Positions 27,125 to 34,085 of a stretch of 64,000 nt of DNA are shown here, in pieces (within the stretch, counting starts at the first letter, position 1; each line of letters begins with the position of its first letter). The stretch spans positions 1 through 64,000 of the forward strand of contig CAWJSC010000015.1 in NCBI GenBank assembly GCA_963845425.1. Reading direction: 5' to 3'. Under the pieces are notes generated by a model. It was not told the origin of the DNA. It did no database searches and saw only the letters and a program-made list of their open reading frames with translations. The DNA comes from DATDAH01 sp963845425. GTDB lineage: Bacteria > Actinomycetota > Acidimicrobiia > Acidimicrobiales > DATDAH01. The position numbers and the translations under genes are program-made.

Positions 27125-28268
27125 GTGACCGAGCCACCACGGCCCGCTCCGGGCAACTGGCCCGACGAGGACGGCCTCTGGCGGCGACACCGGCGGCACC
27201 GGCGGCCTGACCGGCCCACCGGCGCCGCAACGCCGCTACTGGTCGCCCTGGCGGGTGCTGTTCCTCGTCGGCAGCGCGGCCACCCTCTATCTCCTCCTCC
27301 CCAAGATCCTCGACGTGCTCGACCGGTGGACCGAGCTGCAGACGATCTCCAAGCCCTGGTTCGTGGTCATGCTCGGCTTCGAGATCGGCAGCTTCTTCTG
27401 CATGTGGTGGCTGATCCGGGTGGCCCTGCCCCAGGCCGACTGGTTCACCGCGGGCACCTCGCAGATGGCGGGCGCCGCGGTGACCAAGGCCGTTCCCGGC
27501 GGGGCCGCCATCGGCGCCGCGCTGCAGTTCCGGATGCTGGCCGCCAGTGGGGTGCGGATGGGCATGGCGGGCTCGACGATGGCCGCCACCTCGATCGTGT
27601 CCACCGCGACCCTGTTCGCCCTGCCTGCCCTCGCCCTGATCCTGGCCTTCTTCGGCGCCCCCATCCCCAAGGGACTGGTCCTGGTGGCCTGGGCCGGCGG
27701 GATCCTCTTCCTGCTCCTGGTCAGCCTCGGGGTCGTCGCCGTCAACACCGACCGGCCACTCGAGGTCGTGGGCGCGTGGATCGAGAAGGCCGCCGCCTTC
27801 ATCGCCCGCAAGCGAGGCCGGCCCAACCGCTTCTCGGTGGCTCGCCTGCTGGCGGAGCGGGATCGGGTCAAGTCCGCTCTGGGCGAGCGGTGGGGCCAGG
27901 CCCTCGTCGCCTCCTCGGGCAACTGGCTACTGGACTACCTGGCCCTGGTCGCCGCCCTCCAGGCGTTGGACGCCCGCCCCCGCATGAGCGTCGTGCTGCT
28001 GGCCTACGGCGCGGCGGCCGTCCTCGGCATGATCCCCATCACCCCCGGCGGGCTCGGCTTCGTCGAGGCCGGCCTGGTCGGTGCCCTCACGCTGGCCGGC
28101 GTCCCCGCCCAGGACGCGCTGCTGGCGACGCTGGCCTACCGCCTCGTGTCCTACTGGCTCCCGCTCCCCGCCGGCCTCGGGGCCTACGTCGCGTTCCGGG
28201 TCCGCTACGGCAGCCTCGGCGAGGAAGCCCCTGTCGACGTCCCCCCCATGCCGCGCTCCGGCCACTGA
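27125..28268 (+). CDS. LPG-synthase-TM / UPF0104-type membrane protein, 5' frame uncertain
   Basis: A polytopic membrane protein of the lysylphosphatidylglycerol-synthase TM region family (flippase-like). Signatures include GGAAIGAALQFRML, GRPNRFSVARLLAERDRVKSALG and the C-terminal ITPGGLGFVEAGLVGAL ... AYRLVSYWLPLPAG. The membrane part is in the frame starting at GTG 27255 (337 aa). A natural-looking N-terminus (MTEPPRPAPGNWPDEDG) starts at GTG 27125 in another frame, and the two could join through a one-base indel near 27180-27190 in a CGGCGG-rich tract. Either that or GTG 27255 is the start. Convergent with dnaB. Confidence 0.75.
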
Positions 28269-28278
28269 GGCGAGCGGG

Positions 28279-29655
28279 TCAGAGGTTCTTGGCGCCGTCC
28301 TCGAACTTGGCGAAGCGGGGCAGGAAGGTCAGGTGCACCGTGCCGATGGGCCCGTTCCGGTGCTTGGCCACGATCAGCTCCGTGTCCCCGTCGTCCGCCT
28401 TCTCCCGGTCGTACAAGGCATCTCGGTAGATGAACATCACGACGTCGGAGTCCTGCTCTATGGACCCGCTTTCGCGGAGGTCCGCCAGGGTGGGGCGCTT
28501 GTCCTGGCGGGACTCGACGCCGCGGGAGAGCTGGCTGAGGGCGATGACGGGTGTCTCCAGCTCGCGGGCGAGGATCTTGAGACCACGGCTGATCTCGGCC
28601 ACCTCGACCTGGCGGTTCTCGGCGTTGGCCCGGCCGCTCATGAGCTGCAGGTAGTCGACGACGATCAGGCCCAGGTCGCCGAGCTGGCTCTTGAGCCGGC
28701 GGGCTTTGGCCCGGAGTTCCATGATCGTGAGGTTGGGGTTGTCGTCGATCCACAGCTCGGCCTCGCCGAGGCGGCCGACGGCCCGGCTGATGCGCTTCCA
28801 GTCGTCGTCGGTGAGCTGGCCGGTCCTGATGCGACGGGAGTCGACCCGGGCCTCCGAGCACAGCAGGCGCTGGGTGAGCTCCACGTGGCTCATCTCCAGG
28901 GAGAACATGAGCACGGACTTCTTGGCCTGCATGGCCGCGCCCGCGACCATGGCCAGGGCGAGGCTGGTCTTGCCGGTGGCGGGGCGGGCCCCGATGATCA
29001 CGAGCGAGCTGGGCTGGAAGCCGCCGAGCATGTTGTCGAGGTCGCTGAAGCCGGTGTGGAGCCCGGTGATCTCGCCCTTGTTCTCGTAGAGCTGCTCGAG
29101 CCGGTCGAGGCCGAGGTCCATCAGCTGGTGGATCGGCATCATCGTGTCGGTGATCCGACGCTCGGCGATGCGGAACACCAGGGATTCGGCGGTGTCCACC
29201 GCCTTGTCCACGTCGTCCGGGACGTCGTAGCCGAGCTGGGCGACCTCGCCGCCGACGCCGATGAGCTTCCGCATCATCGCCCGCTCTTCGATGATCTTGG
29301 CGTAGTAGGCGGCGTTGGAGGTGGCCGGGGTCTGGGACTCGAGGTCGACCAGGGCGCCGGCACCGCCGACGGACTCCAGGAGGTCGGCCCGCTTCAGCTC
29401 CTCGGCGACCGTGATGGGGTCCGCGGGCTCGCCCTGGGCATAGAGCGAGGTGATGGCGTCGAAGACGTGGGCGTGGGCCGGCTTGTAGAAGTCGTCGACG
29501 GTGACGATCTGGATGGCCGCCGAAATGGCGTCGCTCGACAGGAGCATGGCCCCGAGCAGCGACGCCTCGGCGTCCAGGTTGTGGGGCGGGACCCGGCCGG
29601 GCCGCTGGGGCGGCGGCTCGTCGTACTCACGGGGATCGAGACCGCCGTCGTTCAT
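28279..29655 (-). CDS. dnaB: Replicative DNA helicase DnaB
   Basis: A 458-aa hexameric 5'-3' helicase of the replisome. The N-terminal domain begins VPPHNLDAEASLLGAML. The RecA-like domain has Walker A GARPATGKTS (about residue 225), Walker B LIVVDYLQLM, the arginine-finger region RDALYDRE and the DnaB signature LRESGSIEQDSDVV. No intein is present. It is last in the order rpsF-ssb-rpsR-rplI-dnaB, as in Mycobacterium, separated from rplI by 191 bp that probably carry its promoter. Confidence 0.98.
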   Translation of the reverse strand: MNDGGLDPREYDEPPPQRPGRVPPHNLDAEASLLGAMLLSSDAISAAIQIVTVDDFYKPAHAHVFDAITSLYAQGEPADPITVAEELKRADLLESVGGAGALVDLESQTPATSNAAYYAKIIEERAMMRKLIGVGGEVAQLGYDVPDDVDKAVDTAESLVFRIAERRITDTMMPIHQLMDLGLDRLEQLYENKGEITGLHTGFSDLDNMLGGFQPSSLVIIGARPATGKTSLALAMVAGAAMQAKKSVLMFSLEMSHVELTQRLLCSEARVDSRRIRTGQLTDDDWKRISRAVGRLGEAELWIDDNPNLTIMELRAKARRLKSQLGDLGLIVVDYLQLMSGRANAENRQVEVAEISRGLKILARELETPVIALSQLSRGVESRQDKRPTLADLRESGSIEQDSDVVMFIYRDALYDREKADDGDTELIVAKHRNGPIGTVHLTFLPRFAKFEDGAKNL

Positions 29656-29769
29656 CGACGCCCTCCCCGGATCCCCACCTCGTCACTCTGGCCCGGGCCG
29701 CCACAGATTCCAGGGGACCCCGCTGTGGATCTCCGGGGGATTTCGCGGTAGTTGCCCACAGGGACCATC

Positions 29770-29788
29770 GTCCCCGCGGGGTGTGACA
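29770..29788. repeat. 19-bp repeat, copy 1 (rplI-dnaB spacer)
   Basis: GTCCCCGCGGGGTGTGACA here is identical to 31777-31795. The inner CCCCGCGGGG is a perfect palindrome. This copy lies in the 191-bp gap between rplI and dnaB, which otherwise holds short TCCACA/TGTGGA words but no gene. The two copies flank the rpsF-ssb-rpsR-rplI block. Confidence 0.7.
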
Positions 29789-29846
29789 GTCCCGGGCGAC
29801 CGATGCCCGACCGAGCCGGGCGGGCCGGCCGGGTCGGACGGGTCGA

Positions 29847-30293
29847 TCAGGCGGCGGTGACCTCGACGATGAGGGGGATCTGCACGTCGGGGTGCGGACG
29901 GATCACGACCTCGTGACTGCCGAGCTCCTTGATGGCGGTCTCGAGCACGACGTCGTGACGGTCCACCTCGATGGAGGCCTGGGCGGCCACTGCATCGGCC
30001 ACGTCCGCGGCCGTCACCGAGCCGAAGAGCTTGCCCTCGTCACCGGCCCGCATGGGGATGGTGACGGTGCGGCCCGCCAGCTGTGAGGCGACGCCCTCGG
30101 CGACCTCCCGCTCGGCGGCGTCCTGGACGGCTCGCGCCTTGGCCATGCCCTCGGCCTGCTGGCGGGCCCCGGCGGTGACCTTCATGGCCAACCCCTTGGG
30201 CAGGAGGTAGTTGCGGCCGTAGCCGTCGGCCACCTCTACCACGTCACCGCGGTGGCCGAGGCCCGACACGTCGGAACGCAGGATGAGCTCCAT
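29847..30293 (-). CDS. rplI: 50S ribosomal protein L9
   Basis: 148 aa, standard length. The N-terminal rRNA-binding domain MELILRSDVSGLGHRGDVVEVADGYGRNYLLPKGLA is diagnostic, followed by the long helix and the C-terminal domain (GKLFGSVTAADVADAV ... PHPDVQIPLIVEV). Its ATG overlaps the stop of rpsR by one base, so translation is coupled. Confidence 0.98.
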   Translation of the reverse strand: MELILRSDVSGLGHRGDVVEVADGYGRNYLLPKGLAMKVTAGARQQAEGMAKARAVQDAAEREVAEGVASQLAGRTVTIPMRAGDEGKLFGSVTAADVADAVAAQASIEVDRHDVVLETAIKELGSHEVVIRPHPDVQIPLIVEVTAA

Positions 30294-30775
30294 CAGCCCT
30301 CCTCGCCGGCACCGACGTCGACCGGCTCTGCCTCCGGTGCGGCCTCGGGTGCGGCCTCGAAGGTCGCGTCCACACCGTCGAGCTCGGCGGCCGGGTCGAA
30401 GTCCTCGGCGTCGGCGCCACCGCCCGTGGGGGGAGGGGTGGCCGGCGTCGGCATCGGCATGGGGGCATCGGCGCGGGGACCGCGCTCGCCGCGGTCCCGC
30501 GACGTGCGCTGGGTGGTGACCCGGCTCGTGTAGGGCAGGAGCGCCATCTCACGGGCGTTCTTGATCGCCATGGCGATCTCGGACTGCTGTTGCTGGGTGT
30601 TCCCGGTCACGCGGCGGGCCCGGATCTTGGCTCGGTCGCTCATGAACCGGCGGAGGAGGTTGACGTCCTTCCAGTCCACGTAGGGCACCTGCTCCTGGAG
30701 CAGGATGCTGACCTTCTTCTTGCCTCGCCGGGCGTTGTCCTTGTTCTTGGTCCGTCGGACCTGCTGCTTGGCCAT
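30293..30775 (-). CDS. rpsR: 30S ribosomal protein S18 with long acidic C-terminal tail
   Basis: 160 aa, about twice the usual length. Residues 1-85 are a complete S18 (KKVSILLQEQVPYVDWKDVNLLRRFMSDRAKIRARRVTG ... REMALLPYTS). The remaining ~70 residues are Pro/Ala/Glu-rich and acidic (APMPMPTPATPPPTGGG ... EAAPEAAPEAEPVDVGAGEEG), predicted disordered. The reading frame and coupled overlaps with ssb (one base) and rplI (one base) show the tail is really in frame. It lacks the Cys pairs of the zinc-binding S18 form in this region. The tail's role is unknown. Confidence 0.95.
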   Translation of the reverse strand: MAKQQVRRTKNKDNARRGKKKVSILLQEQVPYVDWKDVNLLRRFMSDRAKIRARRVTGNTQQQQSEIAMAIKNAREMALLPYTSRVTTQRTSRDRGERGPRADAPMPMPTPATPPPTGGGADAEDFDPAAELDGVDATFEAAPEAAPEAEPVDVGAGEEG

Positions 30776-31278
30776 CAGAAGGGCTCCTCGTCCGGGTCGT
30801 AACCGCCGCCGCCGCCGCCGCCGCCCGAGGGCTGGCTGGGAGCCGGACGGCTGCTGCTGCCACCACCACCGCCGCCGCCGCCGCCGTAATTGCCGCCGCC
30901 ACCGCCGTCGCCTTCGCGACGCTCGTTCTTCACGACCTGCGCGGTGGCCCACCGCAGGCTGGGGCCGATCTCGTCGGCGATGATCTCGACCTTGGAGCGC
31001 TTGTCACCCTCCTGGGTCTCCCAGGAGCGCTGGTCCAGCCGACCGGTCACGACCACCCGAGCCCCCTTGGGGATCGACTCGGCGACGTTCTCGGCCATCT
31101 GGGCCCAGCAGGTCACGTCGAAGAACGACGTGGACTCCTCCCACTCGTTGTTGCGGTTCTGCCACCGGCGGTTGACGGCCAGGCCGAAACTGGCCAGCGC
31201 CTGTCCACTGGAGGTGAACCGCAGTTCGGGGTCGCGGGTCACGTTGCCCACGACGGTCACGGTGTTGCCGTTTGCCAT
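30775..31278 (-). CDS. ssb: Single-stranded DNA-binding protein
   Basis: 167 aa. The OB fold covers residues 1-115 (NTVTVVGNVTRDPELRFTSSGQALASFGLAVNRRW, then GARVVVTGRLDQRSWETQEGDKRSKVEIIADEIGPSLRWA). It is followed by a Gly-rich linker and the acidic tip DPDEEPF that recruits replication and repair partners. It sits between rpsF and rpsR, overlapping rpsR by one base. Start ATG 31278 has AAGGAG upstream. Confidence 0.98.
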   Translation of the reverse strand: MANGNTVTVVGNVTRDPELRFTSSGQALASFGLAVNRRWQNRNNEWEESTSFFDVTCWAQMAENVAESIPKGARVVVTGRLDQRSWETQEGDKRSKVEIIADEIGPSLRWATAQVVKNERREGDGGGGGNYGGGGGGGGGSSSRPAPSQPSGGGGGGGGYDPDEEPF

Positions 31279-31294
31279 GTCGTTGCTCCTTCGA

Positions 31295-31642
31295 TCAGCC
31301 GGCGGGTGCCGGCTCCGCCGCGTCCCCGAGCAGGCCACGGCGAGTGGCCTCGTGGTCGGGGAGACGGAACGTCTTGTGGCGGACGGTCTCGTCCGCGAGT
31401 CGGAGGAAGCGGTCGACCTCGTGGAGGTCCGTGGCCTCGGTCACGATCTCCAGGACGACGTAATAGCCCTCGTCCTTGTGATCGATCTCGTAGGCGTACT
31501 TGCGCAGGCCCCACTTGTCCGTAGTGGCCACTCGCCCACCGGCCTCGCCGATCATGGCGGTGACCTGGTTGAGGATGCCGTCGATGGTGGACTCGTCGAC
31601 CTCGCGGTCGAAGATCACCATGAGCTCGTACACACGCGTCAT
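31295..31642 (-). CDS. rpsF: 30S ribosomal protein S6
   Basis: 115 aa. The S6 fold is clear: TRVYELMVIFDREVDESTIDGILNQV, GGRVATTDKWGLRKYAYEIDHKDEGYYVVLEI and HEVDRFLRLADETVRHKTFRLP. ATG 31642 starts the first strand; an in-frame 30-residue upstream extension to 31732 is rejected because S6 never has it and GGAAG precedes this ATG. First gene of the rpsF-ssb-rpsR-rplI operon. Confidence 0.97.
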   Translation of the reverse strand: MTRVYELMVIFDREVDESTIDGILNQVTAMIGEAGGRVATTDKWGLRKYAYEIDHKDEGYYVVLEIVTEATDLHEVDRFLRLADETVRHKTFRLPDHEATRRGLLGDAAEPAPAG

Positions 31643-31776
31643 GCGTGCATCACTTCCCTTCGGTTCCGGCCGGGCCGGAGCCCCTGACCGGGGCAGGGTC
31701 GGTGTCCCCGACGTGGAGACGTTGTCGGCCATCGAGGCTAACGGCCGGTCGATCTGATTCCTTCATCTCCCCCAGT

Positions 31777-31795
31777 GTCCCCGCGGGGTGTGACA
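31777..31795. repeat. 19-bp repeat, copy 2 (DUF192 gene-rpsF spacer)
   Basis: Identical to 29770-29788. It lies 5 bp beyond the stop of the DUF192 gene (minus strand), where its CCCCGCGGGG core could act as a weak transcription stop, and about 135 bp upstream of rpsF. Too short to be an insertion sequence; more likely a shared regulatory or terminator word. Confidence 0.65.
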
Positions 31796-31799
31796 CCGG

Positions 31800-32381
31800 T
31801 CAGATCGGTGGGCAGCTCCCGGCCTGGACCAGCCGGGCGGCGGGACCGTCCAGACCCAAGCCCTCCAGTCCGCCCTGGGGGACCTCGACGGTGTCGTTGT
31901 AGACGCCCTCGGGGGGATAGCCCGGGCACTGGTCGCCGGGGTCGAGACAGGGGTCCATGTCGGCGGTGGAGACGATGCCGCCCTCGGCATCGAGGTAGGC
32001 GATGGACAGGGGCATCGGCGTGTTCCGCATCCAGAAGCCACCGTCGGTGTCGGCCGGGAAGTCGAAGAGCATCCCGGCGTACTCGCCGAGGTCCACGACG
32101 TTCATCAGGCCCTGGGCGTACTGCTCGGCGGCGGCGGCCAGGAGCAGGCACCACTTGAGCACCTCGCCGGCGTCGTTCGTGACCTCGACCCCGACCTCGT
32201 CGAACCCCGGGATCGTCACCCGCCCCGAGTCCGACGTCGGTCCGTCAGCCGACAGGTCGATCCCGTCGGGCACCGACACGGCCGTCACGTCCGGGGTGGT
32301 CGCGGACGAGGTCTCACCGCTGTCATCCGCACAGCCGGCGACGAGGAGGACGACGGCCAGCGCGGCAGCGACTCGTCTCAC
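31800..32381 (-). CDS. DUF192-family lipoprotein
   Basis: A 193-aa exported lipoprotein with signal MRRVAAALAVVLLVAGC, so the lipobox Cys is residue 17. The C-terminal 120 residues are DUF192: QYAQGLMNVVDLGEYAGMLFDF, GGFWMRNTPMPLSIAYLDAEGGI and VYNDTVEVPQGGLEGLGL. The function is unknown. The GTG start has CAGACT exactly 6 nt upstream, fitting the start-proximal -10 pattern of this genome. Confidence 0.88.
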   Translation of the reverse strand: MRRVAAALAVVLLVAGCADDSGETSSATTPDVTAVSVPDGIDLSADGPTSDSGRVTIPGFDEVGVEVTNDAGEVLKWCLLLAAAAEQYAQGLMNVVDLGEYAGMLFDFPADTDGGFWMRNTPMPLSIAYLDAEGGIVSTADMDPCLDPGDQCPGYPPEGVYNDTVEVPQGGLEGLGLDGPAARLVQAGSCPPI

Positions 32382-32529
32382 CGCCTCAGTCTGGCCGTCC
32401 CGGCTCGCCCAACACGATCACCTCGTCTGCCGGGCCAACCGATGGCCGGGACGGGGCGTGGGGTCGGGCCCAGGGTCCTCCTGGGCAAGATCGCCTTCGG
32501 ATCTCACCCGCAGCGGTCAACTTCCCGTT

Positions 32530-32573
32530 CTGGCTCCTGATCCTCCGGTCATAGGCGGAGAATCGGGAGCCAG
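32530..32573. repeat. Intergenic 18-bp imperfect palindrome
   Basis: CTGGCTCCTGATCCTCCG and its complement (2 mismatches in 18) flank an 8-nt loop, in the 305-bp gap between panB and the DUF192 gene. Its border TTCTGGCTCC matches the edges of the other dispersed palindromes (2227, 10599, 46628). The rest of 32382-32686 shows no gene. Confidence 0.65.
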
Positions 32574-32686
32574 TTCAGGGCTCGACCGGCGGACGGCGGG
32601 TTTCGCTACGGAGGGTGGGATTCCGGTGCCCAGGAGCGCCCGCGGCGGCACCCCACGCCCCATTCGTCGCCTCGGTGTCGGTTTAC

Positions 32687-33541
32687 CTACCCGGCGCGGC
32701 CGTAGAGGCCGAGGGTCTCGGCGACGTCCTCGCTGAGGTGGTAGCTCTCTTCGGCGGCGGGGAAGGTCCCGCCCCGCACATCGGCGGCGAAGTGGGCCAT
32801 GGCCCCGACCATGTCGTCCTTCATGGACGCGTAGCGGCGCACGAACTTGGGCGAGATCCGGTCCTCGATGCCGAGCAGGTCGTGGGCCACCAGCACCTGG
32901 CCGTCGCAGTCGGGGCCGGCCCCGATGCCGATGGTGGGCACGTCGACCGAGTCGGTGACCATGGCCGCCACCTCGGCGGGCACGCCCTCCAGCACCATGG
33001 CGAAGCACCCGGCGTGGGCCAGGGCCTTGGCGTCGGCGACCAGGTCCAGCGCGGCCTCGTGGGCCTTGGCCTGGACCTTGAAGCCGCCCATGGCCTTGAT
33101 CGACTGGGGCGTCAGGCCGAGGTGGCCCATCACGGGGATCTCGGCGTCGAGGATGGCCTCGATCATCGGCAGCCGCTTGCGGCCGCCCTCGAGCTTGACC
33201 GAACCGGCGCCGGCCCGGACGAGCTGGGCGGCGTTGCGCACGCTCTCCTCCGGGGACACGTGGTAACTCATCCACGGCAGGTCGCCCACGATGAGCGGGT
33301 GGGGCTTGGCCCGAGCCACCGCCGCGGTGTGGTGGGCCAGGTCGTCCACGGTCACCTGAAGGGTGTCCTCGTAGCCGAGCACCACCATGGCGACCGAGTC
33401 GCCGACCAGGATCAGGTCGACGCCGGCCTCATCGGCGATGCGCGCCCCGGGCGCGTCGTAGGCGGTGACCATGACCAGGGGGTCGTGCCCGTCCTTGACC
33501 TTGTGGGTCCGGATGTCGGGCGCGGTGACGGGCTTGCTCAT
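32687..33541 (-). CDS. panB: 3-methyl-2-oxobutanoate hydroxymethyltransferase
   Basis: First committed enzyme of pantothenate (coenzyme A) synthesis: transfers a hydroxymethyl group from 5,10-methylene-THF to alpha-ketoisovalerate. 284 aa in a (beta/alpha)8 barrel. Visible are the Mg-binding LILVGDSVAMVVLGYEDTL, the catalytic Glu in FAMVLEGVP, and GIGAGPDCDGQVLVAHDLLG. ATG 33541 is preferred to 33550 or 33610 because AAGGAG sits 9 nt upstream of it. It is monocistronic; panC is not in the window. Confidence 0.97.
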   Translation of the reverse strand: MSKPVTAPDIRTHKVKDGHDPLVMVTAYDAPGARIADEAGVDLILVGDSVAMVVLGYEDTLQVTVDDLAHHTAAVARAKPHPLIVGDLPWMSYHVSPEESVRNAAQLVRAGAGSVKLEGGRKRLPMIEAILDAEIPVMGHLGLTPQSIKAMGGFKVQAKAHEAALDLVADAKALAHAGCFAMVLEGVPAEVAAMVTDSVDVPTIGIGAGPDCDGQVLVAHDLLGIEDRISPKFVRRYASMKDDMVGAMAHFAADVRGGTFPAAEESYHLSEDVAETLGLYGRAG

Positions 33542-33612
33542 CGAAGCCATCTCCTTGTCGTCCAGCGCACGTTCGGCTGCCGGCGATGCCTGCAGCTTAC
33601 CCTGGGGCATCC

Positions 33613-33852
33613 ATGTCGGACCAGATTCCTGTGACGAACGGCACCTGTGATTCCTGTGGCCGCGAGGACGAGGACGTGACCGAGGTCGTCCGCGTCTACG
33701 TCGTGCCCGAGTCCTGGGACCAGGACCGCCAGGTCACCGAGGCCGAGGGCACCGAGCAGTGGTGCTTCCCGTGCCTCACCCACTACCCCCACCGCGTCGT
33801 GGGCGAGGATCCGGCGGAAACCGCGGCGGACGAGGGTCAGGCCCCGACATAG
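33613..33852 (+). CDS. Small zinc-ribbon-like protein
   Basis: A 79-aa protein with two Cys pairs, CDSCGRED near residue 12 and CFPCLTHYP near residue 51, spaced like a zinc ribbon. Between them is an acidic strand-rich segment (EDVTEVVRVYVVPESW). TACCCT lies 9 nt before the ATG. It is divergent from panB and its end overlaps the convergent DUF5522 gene by 16 bp. No specific family can be named; a protein- or nucleic-acid-binding adaptor is a guess. Confidence 0.7.
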   Translation: MSDQIPVTNGTCDSCGREDEDVTEVVRVYVVPESWDQDRQVTEAEGTEQWCFPCLTHYPHRVVGEDPAETAADEGQAPT

Positions 33853-34070
33853 GGGCAGTGCCGACAGAGCGTCCGGCAGCAGGTCCCCCGCTCAGCCAGG
33901 TACCGGGCGGTCATCACCCACAGGCCGGTCACGGGGTCGATGTAGCCCGCGGCGCCCGACGCCAGCGCGGCACGGTGCGCGGCCAGCACTGCCTCACGGG
34001 CGGGATGGTGTTCGGTCAGGCGGTCCGGGTCGGGCTGGTCGAGCTCTCGCGGCGCCAGCGGGTCGGGCAC
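33837..34070 (-). CDS. DUF5522-family small protein
   Basis: A 77-aa protein ending in the Cys-rich signature TCCRTLCRHCPYVG (CC-x3-C-x2-C), preceded by YIDPVTGLWVMTARYLAERG. This matches the DUF5522 pattern of short metal-binding-like proteins with no known role. It lies 15 bp downstream of the penicillin-binding protein gene on the same strand and may be co-transcribed with it. It is convergent with the zinc-ribbon-like gene. Confidence 0.75.
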   Translation of the reverse strand: MPDPLAPRELDQPDPDRLTEHHPAREAVLAAHRAALASGAAGYIDPVTGLWVMTARYLAERGTCCRTLCRHCPYVGA

Positions 34071-34085
34071 GGACTCAGACCGAGG

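Noticed and set aside
29656..29846. DnaA-box-like words (TTGCCCACA, GATCCACAG) in the rplI-dnaB spacer
   Set aside because: Each has two or more mismatches and they are not clustered tightly enough for a DnaA site.
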